A program made the translations under genes and the position numbers. Under the pieces are notes generated by a model, which searched no databases, was not told the origin of the DNA, and saw only the letters and a program-made list of their open reading frames with translations. Positions 17,534 through 27,534 of a stretch of 64,000 nt of DNA are shown in pieces (within the stretch, counting starts at the first letter, position 1; the number at the start of each line of letters is the position of its first letter). Origin of the DNA: Bradyrhizobium sp. (lineage in GTDB: Bacteria; Pseudomonadota; Alphaproteobacteria; Rhizobiales; Xanthobacteraceae); contig JAQGKC010000429.1 of the NCBI GenBank assembly GCA_028290305.1, positions 1-64,000 of the forward strand, in the 5' to 3' direction.

Positions 17534-19854
17534 TGCGCTACCCCAGCGGTGAGTTCAGATGTACCGTAAGGTTTGAGATAGGCCGAACTGCGATAATAGT
17601 CATAGAAACGCAGTCGGCTGAGATCGACACGCGTCAAGACTGTTCCGAGAATCCGGTCACGCACGGGAGACAACAGGTCGAGAGTGTGAGAAAGCACCTC
17701 GCCGGGGGTCTGGTCCCAAGCCAATGCCAGAATGATGCGATCGGCAAGTTCGGCCAGCGCGCGGCCATCAACCAGCGGTACCAGCGGTGGTGAATCGATG
17801 ATGATCAATTCGTAGCGTTGGCGGAGATAATCGAGAATATCGACGATCCGTTCCGAGAACATCAGCTCGGTGATGGTGTCGACGTCCTTTACGATGGCGG
17901 GTGACGGCAAAATCGACAGTCCGCTGCTGCGGTCGACAAGAATTGCCCGTTCCGGCGGCAGTTCACCATTCGCGACCTGTAACAGCCCGGCATCGGCATG
18001 CGGGCACAGTGCACGCGTCAGGCCGGGGTTACGAAGATCGCCGTCGACGAGCAGGGTCTTGATACCCAGCGTGGCGAGCGACAGAGCGAGGTTGGCGGCA
18101 AGTGTCGTCTTGCCTTCACCCTCCAAAGCCGAGGTGACAAGGATGACTTTGATGGGCTGAACCCGAAGCGTGCGCTGGATGGCGAGGCGGATCGCGCGTA
18201 TCGCTTCGGCGAAAAATGTGCCGGGCGCGTCAGACGCGTAGCGCATGAGCGGCGGCTGCAGCGCGGGCGGCAACAATTTTGTTGTTCTTGGATCGTAGTG
18301 GCTAAGTTCATTCCGGCCGCGTTTCGCCCGCCCGGCGAGTTCACGCGCGCCGATCAGCGGAATTGCCGCAAGCGCCGGCACCCCGGCAATTTGCTCCGCT
18401 TGTTCGAGCGTCTTCACCCGCTGGTCGAGATAATCGGCAAGAAATGCGAGCACGCAACCGGCGCCCAGGCCAAGTGTCATCGCGAGGCCCAGGATAAGCA
18501 AGGATTTGGGCCAGGACGGCGCGATTGGTACGCTGGCCTTGGTGACCACGTGCGAGTCCGGCATCTCGAGGCTCTCTTGCGCCGTGGTTTCCTTGTACCG
18601 GGCCAGATAGGACTCATACAGCGTGCGGTTGGCCTCGGCCTCCCGCTGCAGTTCCCGCAGCCGTATCTGCGCTTGGCCTGAAGAGCTTGAAACTCCCTGC
18701 AACTGGTCGAAGCTCTGTTGCAGGGATGCCTCGCGCGAGCGCGCGACATCGTAGTCGTGCCGTGTACTTTGCAGGATGCGCTGAAGTTCCTCATTGATGA
18801 GACGCTGGGTGTCCTGCCGTTGTGCACGCACATTGGCGACGAGAGGATGGCGCGGTCCGTATTTGCTCGAGAGGTCGGCTTCGTTCCTTCCGATTTCGGC
18901 ATACTGCGTACGCAGCCTGGCGATCACGTCCGATGAAATTGCTGCGTTGATCCCGCCCAGGTCATTGCCGGATTTGATCAATTGCTGGGCCTGGTCGAAC
19001 TTCGCGCGTGCCTCGGCGGTTTGGACACGGGCGCCGATAAGCTGGTTGTTGAGGTCGGTGATCTGCTGGTCGTTTACGGTAACGCCCTGCGATACGGTCA
19101 GATTGTTGGCGGAACGGAAATCCTCGACCGCTTTTTCCGACGCGACAACCCGCGACTTCAGCCCATCGATCTGCCCGTTGAGCCAGTTGGAGGCGATTCG
19201 CGTCGCGTCATATTTGGCGCGGACCTGCTCTTCGAAATATCCCTCGGCAACGGCATTCGCGATCATTGCCGCTTTTCGCGGCGATTCCGAGCTGACGGCG
19301 ATATCGACAAGAAAGGTGGTGCCTTGCCGGGTTACTTTCATTCGTTTCTGGAGGATTTCGATCGACCTTGCCTTCGCGGCGTCTTCCGGACTTGCACCCG
19401 GAACCGGGCTGCTGGTGCTGAACAATCGCTTGATCGGATCGAGGATGCCGGGTGTCGGCGTGAATTCCGGATCGTCCGTCAGTTTCAGCTTTTCCACCAC
19501 GCGTTGCAGGATTGAGATCGACTGGATCAACATCGTCTCGCTATCGATGGTCGCGTCGTCGGTACCGAAATTCGACAACGAAAGCGTTGACTGGTTTGAT
19601 TCAAGTGCGGTCGTGCGCCGTGGATCGACGAAGACCGTGGACGTGGCCGTATACAGGGTGGTGCTGAGCACCACCACGTAGATCAGCGAGAGGACGATCA
19701 ATGCGAGCGGGGGCGCTGCAACTAGCTTCCAGCGGCGGCGCAGAATTCGCGCCATCTCACGCAGGTCTACGGTCGGCCGCTGCCTTCCCTCGATAGCGGT
19801 TCCGGCCGGCTCCTCCAGCGCGTGATTAGGCTGGTCAAAATTGCGCTGTAACAT
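17530..19854 (-). CDS. Polysaccharide co-polymerase with BY-type tyrosine autokinase domain (Wzc/GumC-like)
   Basis: 774 residues. The N-terminal Wzz domain follows a first membrane segment (LVAAPPLALIVLSLIYVVVL, near residue 45); a long coiled-coil periplasmic region runs to the second segment near 445. The cytoplasmic kinase has Walker A EGEGKTT (about 578-584), Walker A' LLVDGDLRNP (about 601-610), Walker B LIIIDSPPLVP and a C-terminal tyrosine cluster FYDYYRSSAYLKPY for autophosphorylation. It controls chain length and couples polymerisation to export. The start overlaps the outer-membrane barrel gene's end by 20 bases. Confidence 0.93.
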   Translation of the reverse strand: MLQRNFDQPNHALEEPAGTAIEGRQRPTVDLREMARILRRRWKLVAAPPLALIVLSLIYVVVLSTTLYTATSTVFVDPRRTTALESNQSTLSLSNFGTDDATIDSETMLIQSISILQRVVEKLKLTDDPEFTPTPGILDPIKRLFSTSSPVPGASPEDAAKARSIEILQKRMKVTRQGTTFLVDIAVSSESPRKAAMIANAVAEGYFEEQVRAKYDATRIASNWLNGQIDGLKSRVVASEKAVEDFRSANNLTVSQGVTVNDQQITDLNNQLIGARVQTAEARAKFDQAQQLIKSGNDLGGINAAISSDVIARLRTQYAEIGRNEADLSSKYGPRHPLVANVRAQRQDTQRLINEELQRILQSTRHDYDVARSREASLQQSFDQLQGVSSSSGQAQIRLRELQREAEANRTLYESYLARYKETTAQESLEMPDSHVVTKASVPIAPSWPKSLLILGLAMTLGLGAGCVLAFLADYLDQRVKTLEQAEQIAGVPALAAIPLIGARELAGRAKRGRNELSHYDPRTTKLLPPALQPPLMRYASDAPGTFFAEAIRAIRLAIQRTLRVQPIKVILVTSALEGEGKTTLAANLALSLATLGIKTLLVDGDLRNPGLTRALCPHADAGLLQVANGELPPERAILVDRSSGLSILPSPAIVKDVDTITELMFSERIVDILDYLRQRYELIIIDSPPLVPLVDGRALAELADRIILALAWDQTPGEVLSHTLDLLSPVRDRILGTVLTRVDLSRLRFYDYYRSSAYLKPYGTSELTAGVAQ

Positions 19855-21262
19855 TGATGCCTACCTGATGTTTGTCGAAGGTGAAGGCGGAAACATCGCT
19901 ATTGCGGGCGCTGTACCGATGATAGACGGAAATGGCGCCGAAGCGATTAAGCACATACTTGATACTGGCATCGGTGGTGACGACGTGGTCCTTGCGCACT
20001 TGGCCGAAGAACCGGTCGGTCTCATATCCGCCGGCGAGCGACAGGACGACGTTGCGGCGTAGCTCATAGTCCAATCCGAGTTGCAGGGCATCCGCGAGTA
20101 CGCCGCTGGAACTGGTGTCGGAGATTTCGGTGACGAGCTGTTCGGCCCTGAAGTGAATATCCAGCAGGCGGGTGGGACGCCACGTCAGCATTGCGCGATA
20201 GGAAGGACCCTCGATCGTGCCGATCGTCGGATCGACGAACCGCTGCTGCACGTAGCCGGCGCCGAATTCGCCGCTGATCAGGTTGGTCAACCCGACGGTG
20301 AGCCCGGATAGTGCCCGATAGCCGTCGGAATCCAGCGAATGGCCGGGTGTGCCACGGAGGTCGCGCTGATTGCCTTCCACCCCGGTGAACCAGCCGAGCA
20401 TCGGTGAGAACGCGTAATCGGCCCGGCCGTGAACGGTATAGATCTGACCGTCGAGGCTGTCCTCGTTGATGACGGTTCCATCCTGCGCCCGCGTCGATCC
20501 GTAGTCATAGGAATCGGTGCGAACCCCGATCGATGCCGTCACCCGGTTGAATTCCTTGCGAACACTGACATCGCCGGACAGAAAATTGTACGGTGTCGGC
20601 TGCACGGCGTTTGCCGGCGAACTGAGCGTGCCGACGCCGACGTTCAAATGGGCGATCTGGAAGTTTGTCAGGACCGCGAGATCCTGGGAGACGTCGTACC
20701 ACGCATTGCCCTTGAGGCTGACATTGGTCTGATCGAGGCCGGTATTGGCGTTATAAAACGTCGACTGGCTGTCCAGCGTCAAGTCGATGCCATGCCGTTC
20801 CCAAAGTGTGTGCGCACGCAGTGTCGGCTCGATCACCTCGGCGATATCCGAGCGTTTCAGGGTGTTCGAGGAGAAAACGTTGCTGTCGTAGAAGGTGCCG
20901 AAAGTCAGCGAAGGATTGAACATCCAGGAACCGTCGCGGATTCCGACCGGCTCATATCCAGGTTGTTGTCGAGTCTTCACCGGTGTGTCCTCGGGTGCCA
21001 CCTCTTCGCGGCTGTCTGGATCGGTCAAGTCCGGCCGTGACGACGGCTCGAATATCCGTTGTGCATTCCATGGCGGCGCGACCTCCCCATTGATCGGTTG
21101 GATCACCTGCGCATTCGCCGGCGACACGAGGCCGAGCACGATAGCGGCCGCAGGCGCCGGTACGATCCTCAGTCCGCGTCGGCCTAGCGAGGCAGCCGAA
21201 CGAGATTTCGCGCGACGTTCTTCCGTCGCGTCCAACCACGCAAATGCAAACGCACACCTCAT
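19835..21262 (-). CDS. Outer-membrane beta-barrel protein (capsule/EPS-associated, BBP2-like)
   Basis: 475 residues from ATG 21262 (MRCAFAFAWL), which has a plausible AAAGGGCG site; 73 further codons upstream are open but look non-coding. A signal-like segment ends in GLVSPANAQ. The rest is rich in alternating strands with aromatic ends and terminates in QVGINVTAQF, a beta-barrel C-terminus with final phenylalanine. Proteins of this kind are found next to Wzc-like genes in alphaproteobacterial EPS loci and are thought to help export. Function is inferred from place. Confidence 0.75.
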   Translation of the reverse strand: MRCAFAFAWLDATEERRAKSRSAASLGRRGLRIVPAPAAAIVLGLVSPANAQVIQPINGEVAPPWNAQRIFEPSSRPDLTDPDSREEVAPEDTPVKTRQQPGYEPVGIRDGSWMFNPSLTFGTFYDSNVFSSNTLKRSDIAEVIEPTLRAHTLWERHGIDLTLDSQSTFYNANTGLDQTNVSLKGNAWYDVSQDLAVLTNFQIAHLNVGVGTLSSPANAVQPTPYNFLSGDVSVRKEFNRVTASIGVRTDSYDYGSTRAQDGTVINEDSLDGQIYTVHGRADYAFSPMLGWFTGVEGNQRDLRGTPGHSLDSDGYRALSGLTVGLTNLISGEFGAGYVQQRFVDPTIGTIEGPSYRAMLTWRPTRLLDIHFRAEQLVTEISDTSSSGVLADALQLGLDYELRRNVVLSLAGGYETDRFFGQVRKDHVVTTDASIKYVLNRFGAISVYHRYSARNSDVSAFTFDKHQVGINVTAQF

Positions 21263-21771
21263 CACTCGCCCTTTGTGGAAAGCAACCGTCGCTGGTACCG
21301 AACTGCGCCAATCGATTGCTGCCCAAAAAACAACCGCGAACCGCTCACCAAGGCGGCGCCTCGCTGTGGTTTTAGTCAATCGTATCGCAAAAACATTTGC
21401 ATAGTCAGATCGGAAGGCCCCCTCTTTGACGTAACGCGCGTGGCGAGAAAAAGTTTTCCGCGCTGCAAAAGAAAATCGCACCGCAAAGAGACGACACTAT
21501 GGCAAGGCGTGTGATGCCAGCGCATACGACGAACTAAGAATCGCGATCTCGGCACAAGAAGCTGAAGCGCCGCGTTGGAGCTACTCCTCGAGATGCCACT
21601 GTTGTCAGTTGGAAGGACGGAACCGGCGCATTGAGCGGACAGTTAAAATTCCCGAGGTCGTTGTGCCTCGCAACAGGCTGGGAACGATCTATCTGATACG
21701 CAGTCGCAACTGGCTGTGATCGGCGCATTCATCGACTGTATGTCGGGCTTCCGTCAGAAAGACTGTCGAAG
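21263..21771. other. Intergenic region upstream of the outer-membrane barrel gene
   Basis: About 510 bases between two minus-strand genes. It should contain the promoter for the barrel/Wzc/Wzy unit. I found no convincing gene, long palindrome or repeat; the frames that stay open here are short and unlike coding sequence. Confidence 0.5.
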
Positions 21772-22905
21772 TCAGGAAGTTTTCAGTCTTCGGACGATGG
21801 TTCTCTTGAAGAACCGGCGAGGCCGCTCGAACAGCAGGCTGAAACCAAAAGCGATCAAGATACAAAATGCGCTGAGGCCCAGGAATTCCAGCAAGATCAG
21901 TGGCGTAATCGCAACGTAACGCGCCTCGGAACCCAACCCGGCGTAAATATAAAGCCTGATCAGGGGATAATGGATGACGTACAAGGAGAACGAGAGTTCC
22001 GCGAACCACCGGCTCCAATTGGCGACATAACTCGCAACCGTTGCGCGAACGCCACATTGAGGCATCGGCCGATTGAGAAACGTCACCAACAAGAACGAGA
22101 ATGCCGTGGCCAGGAACAGATCGCGGAACCAAAAATGGCTTTTGCCGACGTCGAGCCTGCCGAAAAGCAGGACTCCAGCCACCATCAGCCACGCCAGCCA
22201 GCGCCAGCGATGGAAATTGTCCGGCACGAACCAGAGGGCGGCGCCGATGAGCCAGAACGGAAAATCGAAAACAATGTTGCTCTCATCCAGCGGCGCGAGG
22301 CTTAGTGACAATATGCAGACAAGCCCCACGCATATGATCGAGATTGCCAGCCAAATTGAAAATATGCGCGAGAAGGCGGCTATCATGACCGGAAATGCAA
22401 GGTAATAGACGACTTCGTTGGAGATGCTCCAGAGCGGCAAATTGTTGCAAAGCGGCTTGACCAAAAAATTCTGAAGCGCAAGTGCATTTCCAAGAACTGT
22501 CGCACTGGTGTCATTGCACTCAAACAGCGGCGCGGCGTGCTGAAGAGCAGCCGAAAAAGCGGTTGTGGCAATCAGGACCGGTCCGATTCTGACAGCACGA
22601 TCAATCCAGTACGCCCGCAAATCGTCGGACGATTTCATATCGAGTTTGAGGACCGCGCCGCCGACCAGATACCCGCTGAGCACAAAAAAAATGATCACCG
22701 CGTCGTGTCCAAACGAGGAAGCCACAAAAAGGGCTCGGGTGAGCCAATTGTGCACCTCCAGCGAATCGTACGGCACAACAAGCGCTGTTCGAATATGAAA
22801 GAACAGGACAAGCAAAGCGGCAACGGCACGCGAAAAATTGAGAAAATGCGAGAGTGCCATCCCCGGCGCTAACAGATCGGCACTACGCTTCGGTGTCATT
22901 GACAT
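21772..22905 (-). CDS. Acyltransferase 3 family membrane protein
   Basis: 377 residues from ATG 22905 (MSMTPKRSADLL), with GAAGGA 13 bases upstream; the frame is open to a TTG at 22962. The family pattern is clear: FSRAVAALLVLFFHIRTAL with the catalytic-type histidine/arginine, then VIIFFVLSGYLVGG, and about ten membrane segments. It ends in a basic cytoplasmic tail. Predicted to O-acylate the polysaccharide or a precursor. It is one of two such proteins in the island, suggesting two modification sites. Confidence 0.85.
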   Translation of the reverse strand: MSMTPKRSADLLAPGMALSHFLNFSRAVAALLVLFFHIRTALVVPYDSLEVHNWLTRALFVASSFGHDAVIIFFVLSGYLVGGAVLKLDMKSSDDLRAYWIDRAVRIGPVLIATTAFSAALQHAAPLFECNDTSATVLGNALALQNFLVKPLCNNLPLWSISNEVVYYLAFPVMIAAFSRIFSIWLAISIICVGLVCILSLSLAPLDESNIVFDFPFWLIGAALWFVPDNFHRWRWLAWLMVAGVLLFGRLDVGKSHFWFRDLFLATAFSFLLVTFLNRPMPQCGVRATVASYVANWSRWFAELSFSLYVIHYPLIRLYIYAGLGSEARYVAITPLILLEFLGLSAFCILIAFGFSLLFERPRRFFKRTIVRRLKTS

Positions 22906-23043
22906 TCTGTTCGTCAATTCCTTCGTCGGAATTTGCCACGAGAACAATCGGGCAAAAAGCAAAAAGAAGTAGCGATTGCCCAGCGCACAAGCGCTGACAT
23001 TCTCAGCACAAAAGAATGTCGAAGAGATGATAGAAGAGAGACG

Positions 23044-23652
23044 CTAGAAGTAGCGCTCCGGAATCCGGATGTTGTCGCCGGGAAAAACCGGAACAGGCGC
23101 ATCGAGAGCATAGACCTCTTCAACGCTACGGCCCGATCGGCGCAGAAAGACCTTGTTCTCGTTGGCGCGATAGGTGAATCCGCCGGCGCTCGCGACCGCA
23201 TCCATCACGGTTAGACCGAGGCGATACGGGTATTCACCGCCCTTCTTGACCTCGCCGAGAATATAATAGGGCCTGTACAGCGCGATCTCGACGTTGACGC
23301 GCGGATCGCGCACGATTCCTTTCGCCAGCGCCGAGCTGATCGAACGCTCGAGCTGCCTCGTTGTCAGACCGGCGGCCTTGATATGCCCGGCGAGCGGAAT
23401 TGAAACCTGGCCGGTGCTGTCGATCTCGTATTCTCCGGCAATGTCAGGCTCGCCGTAGACCTTGAGGCGAACTCTGTCATTCGGCCCAAGCACATAGTTG
23501 TCGGCCGTGGTATCAACCGGCGGTGCCGATGGAAGCGCTTGCGCTTGCGCCAAAGCGGGCGCTGCGAACAGGCCGCCGACGCCGGAAGTCGCTAGAACCA
23601 TAAGGATAAAGAGAAACGCGAGGCCGGCGACGCGGATCAATCGTTGCTGCAT
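23044..23652 (-). CDS. Polysaccharide export protein (Wza/GumB/ExoF family)
   Basis: 202 residues with a hydrophobic signal (LAFLFILMVLATSGVGGLFA) ending in ALAQAQ and no lipobox cysteine. The Poly_export domain starts YVLGPNDRVRLKVYGEPDIAG, and a SLBB domain follows with YYILGEVKKGGEYPY and the conserved NIRIPERYF end. It should form or contact the periplasmic/outer-membrane export channel that works with the Wzc-like protein. The short length is like GumB of xanthan export rather than E. coli Wza, which has an extra C-terminal helix for the outer membrane. Confidence 0.92.
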   Translation of the reverse strand: MQQRLIRVAGLAFLFILMVLATSGVGGLFAAPALAQAQALPSAPPVDTTADNYVLGPNDRVRLKVYGEPDIAGEYEIDSTGQVSIPLAGHIKAAGLTTRQLERSISSALAKGIVRDPRVNVEIALYRPYYILGEVKKGGEYPYRLGLTVMDAVASAGGFTYRANENKVFLRRSGRSVEEVYALDAPVPVFPGDNIRIPERYF

Positions 23653-23763
23653 GACTGCATCCCCACAAAAAGTGCCACTAACAGGCGCGGATGATATTGG
23701 GGCAAAGAAGGCAAAAAAATGTGATGAAGCGATTCCATCTGCAAAGTTTTGTGTAAGCGCCTC

Positions 23764-24498
23764 TTACAGAACAAGAATCGTTGTGCCCTCGATAGCGATG
23801 CAGGTCAGAGTTCCCGTGTGCCACGCCCCGGTGTCGATATTGACCCGGTTGTGCCTGATATCGGGATGCGGCACCGGCGTATGGCCGTGAACGATGAACT
23901 TTCCGTGGTCCTCTGCCGAGTTGAGGAACTCGTGACGGATCCAGAGTACGTCCTCGATATCCTGCTGTTCCATCGGGACGTTGGGACGGATACCGGCATG
24001 TACAAACAGGAAGTCTCCGCAACAAAATCCGTATCGGAGACACTGCAAGAAGACTTCGTGAGCGCGCGGAAATACGCTGAGAAAGCGACGGTGCAGGTCG
24101 AATTCTGTTTCGTTCCGCGAAACGGGATAAACACCATAGGATGCAAGGGTCTGCATGCCGCCCAATTGCTGCCAATGATGAAAATTGGCCGGGTCTCGAA
24201 GGAAACTCTCCAGCAGGGCTTCGTGGTTGCCGCGCAGGCACACCGCGCGATTTTCGACAAGCCGGACGGCCAGCAAATCAATGACGGTCTTCGAATCGGG
24301 ACCGCGATCGATGTAATCGCCGAGATAAACCTCGACCGCATACTCTATCGGCCGGCGTCGAAGGTCATCATCGATCCGGGCAATGGTCTCGATCAGCAAG
24401 TCGGCCCGGCCATGGATATCGCCGACGGCATAGATGCGTGTATCTGCCGGCGTCGACGCGGTGATGGATTGCGAATGGGAAGCGGATGGCGGTCGCAT
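23764..24498 (-). CDS. Calcineurin-like serine/threonine protein phosphatase (bis-tetraphosphatase-like)
   Basis: 244 residues from ATG 24498. All metal-binding motifs of the PPP superfamily are present: GDIHG (26-30), GDYIDRG (60-66) and RGNHE (89-93), then FVHAGIRP and HGHTPVPHPDI. It may dephosphorylate proteins or hydrolyse dinucleotide tetraphosphates. Related genes occur next to EPS loci in rhizobia; acting against the Wzc-like kinase is possible but tyrosine specificity is not shown. The frame is open upstream to a TTG at 24531 without a ribosome-binding site. Confidence 0.85.
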   Translation of the reverse strand: MRPPSASHSQSITASTPADTRIYAVGDIHGRADLLIETIARIDDDLRRRPIEYAVEVYLGDYIDRGPDSKTVIDLLAVRLVENRAVCLRGNHEALLESFLRDPANFHHWQQLGGMQTLASYGVYPVSRNETEFDLHRRFLSVFPRAHEVFLQCLRYGFCCGDFLFVHAGIRPNVPMEQQDIEDVLWIRHEFLNSAEDHGKFIVHGHTPVPHPDIRHNRVNIDTGAWHTGTLTCIAIEGTTILVL

Positions 24499-24577
24499 CG
24501 TCTGCGAAGTTCCACCACGTTTCGCGGTCAATTGAAAGAAGGCTCGTGCGAGCCGTAGTGGATACGCGCGGCTCGGT

Positions 24578-24799
24578 TTAGAAAAATACCAGGCGAACCA
24601 CGGCGATAATTGCGATCCAGGCGATCACATTCGCCACAATCAGGCGGTTCCTGAGTCGGCGGCCGGACGGATCGTGCTGTTCCAACGCGTCGCCGCTGTG
24701 TGCGTGTTCAGCGATCATCGGTGACTCCGCCGGCGTTACCCGGGGAATAAACGGTGCATCGGCCGCCGCCGTTTCACGTTTTTTAAGTTTGGCGGCCAT
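24578..24799 (-). CDS. Small membrane-anchored protein of unknown function
   Basis: 73 residues from ATG 24799 (MAAKLKKRETAAAD); the open frame extends to 24856. The N-terminal half is hydrophilic with many alanines and prolines, the C-terminal 25 residues (RLIVANVIAWIAIIAVVRLVFF) form one transmembrane helix: a tail-anchored layout. No family recognised. It lies just upstream of the phosphatase gene on the same strand. Confidence 0.5.
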   Translation of the reverse strand: MAAKLKKRETAAADAPFIPRVTPAESPMIAEHAHSGDALEQHDPSGRRLRNRLIVANVIAWIAIIAVVRLVFF

Positions 24800-25305
24800 G
24801 AGAAATCTCGTGACGCGTTGAAACGAAGAATCGCTGCAAACGAAAATACGAATCACGACTTAGCTTTCCATGAAGAGAATGCTCGAAACAACGCCGTACT
24901 TGGCGCTATTCGCGTCATCGCGATGATGCATCCGTTCGCTTTCAGTTTCGAGAGGCGATCCAGCGCTCGTGTTTATGCATGGCAGAGTCGAGACGCACGC
25001 AGCGTAATAATTCGGCAGCACAGTCTAAGGGCTTCCTCCTGAAACGTTTTTTGCGCATTGCACAAATCTGTCATTGACGCGCCGCAAACAAGCGCCCGAC
25101 ATTTCCGTTTTCCCGCCCCATTTCGTTCAAAATGTTAAGGAACTTTTAAAGTAGAAGAAGCGTTAGGCGCCTCGATCGGTGCGGGATTTCGCAGTTGCGA
25201 AAATTCCAGCCGCAGTGGGGACGGCAGCGGCCGAAATACCTTGGCCTCTTTTTGTGGCATGCCCCGGGTTCCAGCGAGCCCGGGTTCCAGCGGAGAGCAA
25301 GAGCA
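24800..25305. other. Divergent intergenic region before the initiating sugar transferase
   Basis: About 500 bases, AT-richer than neighbours, separating the minus-strand export block from the plus-strand precursor block; promoters for both directions should lie here. The one clear structure is a direct repeat just before the start of the sugar transferase: CCCGGGTTCCAGCG at 25263-25276 and again at 25279-25292, a 16-base period that runs into the GGAGAG ribosome-binding site. Confidence 0.55.
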
Positions 25306-26064
25306 ATGGCTTCCATCGTTACAGCTCGCTTTGATCAGGACAATGTCACGCCGCTGCGGAACGAGCGGCGTTTTATATCGGTGCGACCCGTCGAATGTGC
25401 CGGTACCGACAGCAGTGTGTATCGGAGCCGACACTCATATCGCGGGGCGCGGAGTGAACCCTCAGCTTCGATAGGAAAGAGACTTTTCGATATCGTCATC
25501 TCAAGCGCGGCCTTGTTGTTCTTCGCGCCGCTTTTGATCGCGGTTGCCATTGCGATCAAAGTCACCTCGCCCGGGCCGGTGCTGTTTCACCAATATCGCT
25601 ACGGGTATAGAAACCGGCTCTTCAAGATCTACAAATTCCGTTCAATGCGTACGGACGCTTGCGATGTTGCCGGCGTGAGACAGGCTGTGCAGGGTGACTC
25701 CAGGATTACGCCGGTCGGACGGTTGCTGCGAAAGACCAGTCTCGACGAGATTCCGCAGCTGATCAATGTCATCAAGGGCGATATGTCGCTGGTCGGACCT
25801 CGACCGCACGTTCCGGGGATGCTTGCGGCGAACTTACCCTATGAAGACCTTGTGCCTTATTACTTTCAGCGGCATATCGCGCGGCCGGGAATCACCGGTC
25901 TTGCGCAGGTGAGTGGTTGCAGAGGCAGCACAATCGAGCCAAATCGCGCCATCTCGCGGATCGATTATGACCTTGATTACGTCGAGAAATGGTCATTGCG
26001 CATGGACATCATGATCATCGCGCGCACGATCCGCAGGGAATTCCTGTCGGGCAGCGGGTTCTAG
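25306..26064 (+). CDS. Initiating sugar-phosphate transferase (PssA/ExoY/WcaJ-type)
   Basis: 252 residues from ATG 25306 with GGAGAG upstream. One membrane segment (FDIVISSAALLFFAPLLIAV) is followed by the bacterial sugar transferase domain with KFRSMRTDA, KTSLDEIPQLINVIKGDMS, LVGPRPHVPG and RPGITGLAQVSG. It transfers a sugar-1-phosphate (glucose or galactose in characterised relatives) from UDP-sugar to undecaprenyl phosphate, starting each repeat unit. It is the short, single-domain form like ExoY rather than the five-helix WbaP form. It opens the plus-strand precursor block. Confidence 0.92.
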   Translation: MASIVTARFDQDNVTPLRNERRFISVRPVECAGTDSSVYRSRHSYRGARSEPSASIGKRLFDIVISSAALLFFAPLLIAVAIAIKVTSPGPVLFHQYRYGYRNRLFKIYKFRSMRTDACDVAGVRQAVQGDSRITPVGRLLRKTSLDEIPQLINVIKGDMSLVGPRPHVPGMLAANLPYEDLVPYYFQRHIARPGITGLAQVSGCRGSTIEPNRAISRIDYDLDYVEKWSLRMDIMIIARTIRREFLSGSGF

Positions 26065-26097
26065 ATCAGTTGAAATCGATCGATTCATGGGGGCGAC

Positions 26098-27534
26098 ATG
26101 AAGATGCAGGCGCGCGGCCGTATAATCCCTGTTCTCCTGTCGGGTGGCACAGGTTCGCGGCTCTGGCCGCTCTCGCGCGAAACCTATCCGAAGCAACTGC
26201 TTTCCCTTCTCGGGGAAAAAACATTGCTACAGCAAACCGCGCTGCGGGTGGCTGACCCGTCGCTGTTTGCCGATCCAATGGTGATCGCGAATGTGGAGCA
26301 TCGCTTCGCCATCGGCGAACAGTTGCGCGGGGCGGGAATATCAGATCCGACCATCGTGCTTGAGCCATTCGGGCGAAACACCGCCCCGGCTGTTGCGATC
26401 GCGGCGCTTCTCGCCAGCCAAACGGATCCCGATGCGGTGATCCTTGTAATGCCGGTTGACCATTGGGTGCGTGACCACGCGGCATTCCGGGAGGCGGTAG
26501 CGACCGGGCTGATGGCGGCGCGGCACGGGCGCTTCGTTCTCTTTGGTCTGCGCCCCACGGCGCCGGCTACGGGATTTGGTTACATTCGCATGGGGGAAGG
26601 GCTTGCAGCCATCCCGGATGTGCATGACGTCGCCGGCTTTGTCGAAAAGCCGGATATGCCGATGGTGGAACGCTTTCTGGCCTGCAACGAGCATCTTTGG
26701 AACAGTGGGATATTTCTGCTGCCGGTCCGGCAATTCATTGACGAACTCGCGGAACAGGCGCCGGAGGTTCTGGCGGCATGCCGTAAGGCGCTGGCGGGTG
26801 CTACCCGCGATCTCGATTTCCTGCGGCTGGAGGAAAGCGCTTTCGAAACGTGCCCGTCGATATCGATCGACTATGCCGTCATGGAGAAAACCGAGCGGGC
26901 GGTGGTGGTTCCGGCTGCTTTCGACTGGAGCGATATCGGAAGCTGGTCGGCGTTATGGACGATGGGCGACAAGGACCGGTCCGGCAACGTAGCGGTCGGC
27001 GACGTCGTTCTGGAAGATGCCTCGGGATGCTATGTGCGCGGTGAGGGGCCGCTCGTCGCGGCGCTCGGTGTGGAGGATCTCATTATCACCGCGACGCCGG
27101 ATGTCGTTCTCGTGACGACCCGAAATCGCGATCAGGACGTCGGCAAACTTGTCGAACGTCTCAAGACCAACGGCCATCGCTCCGCAACGGAGACGATCAA
27201 TGTGCATCGGCCGTGGGGCTATTACCAGTCGATCCACGCCGGCGACCGTTTTCAGGTCAAACGCATCACCGTCAATCCCGGTGCGAAGCTATCGTTGCAG
27301 AAGCACTTTCATCGTGCCGAGCACTGGGTGGTCGTCAATGGAACCGCGATCGTCACGCGCGATGACGAGGAAATTCTGCTGCGCGAAAATGAATCGGTTT
27401 TCGTGCCGCTGGGCTGCATGCATCGCCTGGAAAATCCAGGGAAAGTACCCCTCAATCTGATCGAAGTTCAGTCGGGCGCCTATCTCGGCGAGGACGACAT
27501 CGTCCGCATGCAGGATATCTATCACCGGATCTGA
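26098..27534 (+). CDS. manC: Mannose-1-phosphate guanylyltransferase / mannose-6-phosphate isomerase
   Basis: 478 residues, bifunctional type II PMI. The N-terminal nucleotidyltransferase opens VLLSGGTGSRLWPLSRETYP (residues 12-31) and includes FVEKPD and the SIDYAVMEKT region; the C-terminal cupin domain shows RPWGYYQSIHAGDRFQVKRI, the metal-site PGAKLSLQKHFHRAEHWVVV, and VPLGCMHRLENPG. It makes GDP-mannose, by the transferase and usually also by isomerising fructose-6-phosphate. A GGGGGCGAC site precedes the ATG. Its presence predicts mannose (or a GDP-mannose-derived sugar) in the polymer. Confidence 0.95.
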   Translation: MKMQARGRIIPVLLSGGTGSRLWPLSRETYPKQLLSLLGEKTLLQQTALRVADPSLFADPMVIANVEHRFAIGEQLRGAGISDPTIVLEPFGRNTAPAVAIAALLASQTDPDAVILVMPVDHWVRDHAAFREAVATGLMAARHGRFVLFGLRPTAPATGFGYIRMGEGLAAIPDVHDVAGFVEKPDMPMVERFLACNEHLWNSGIFLLPVRQFIDELAEQAPEVLAACRKALAGATRDLDFLRLEESAFETCPSISIDYAVMEKTERAVVVPAAFDWSDIGSWSALWTMGDKDRSGNVAVGDVVLEDASGCYVRGEGPLVAALGVEDLIITATPDVVLVTTRNRDQDVGKLVERLKTNGHRSATETINVHRPWGYYQSIHAGDRFQVKRITVNPGAKLSLQKHFHRAEHWVVVNGTAIVTRDDEEILLRENESVFVPLGCMHRLENPGKVPLNLIEVQSGAYLGEDDIVRMQDIYHRI

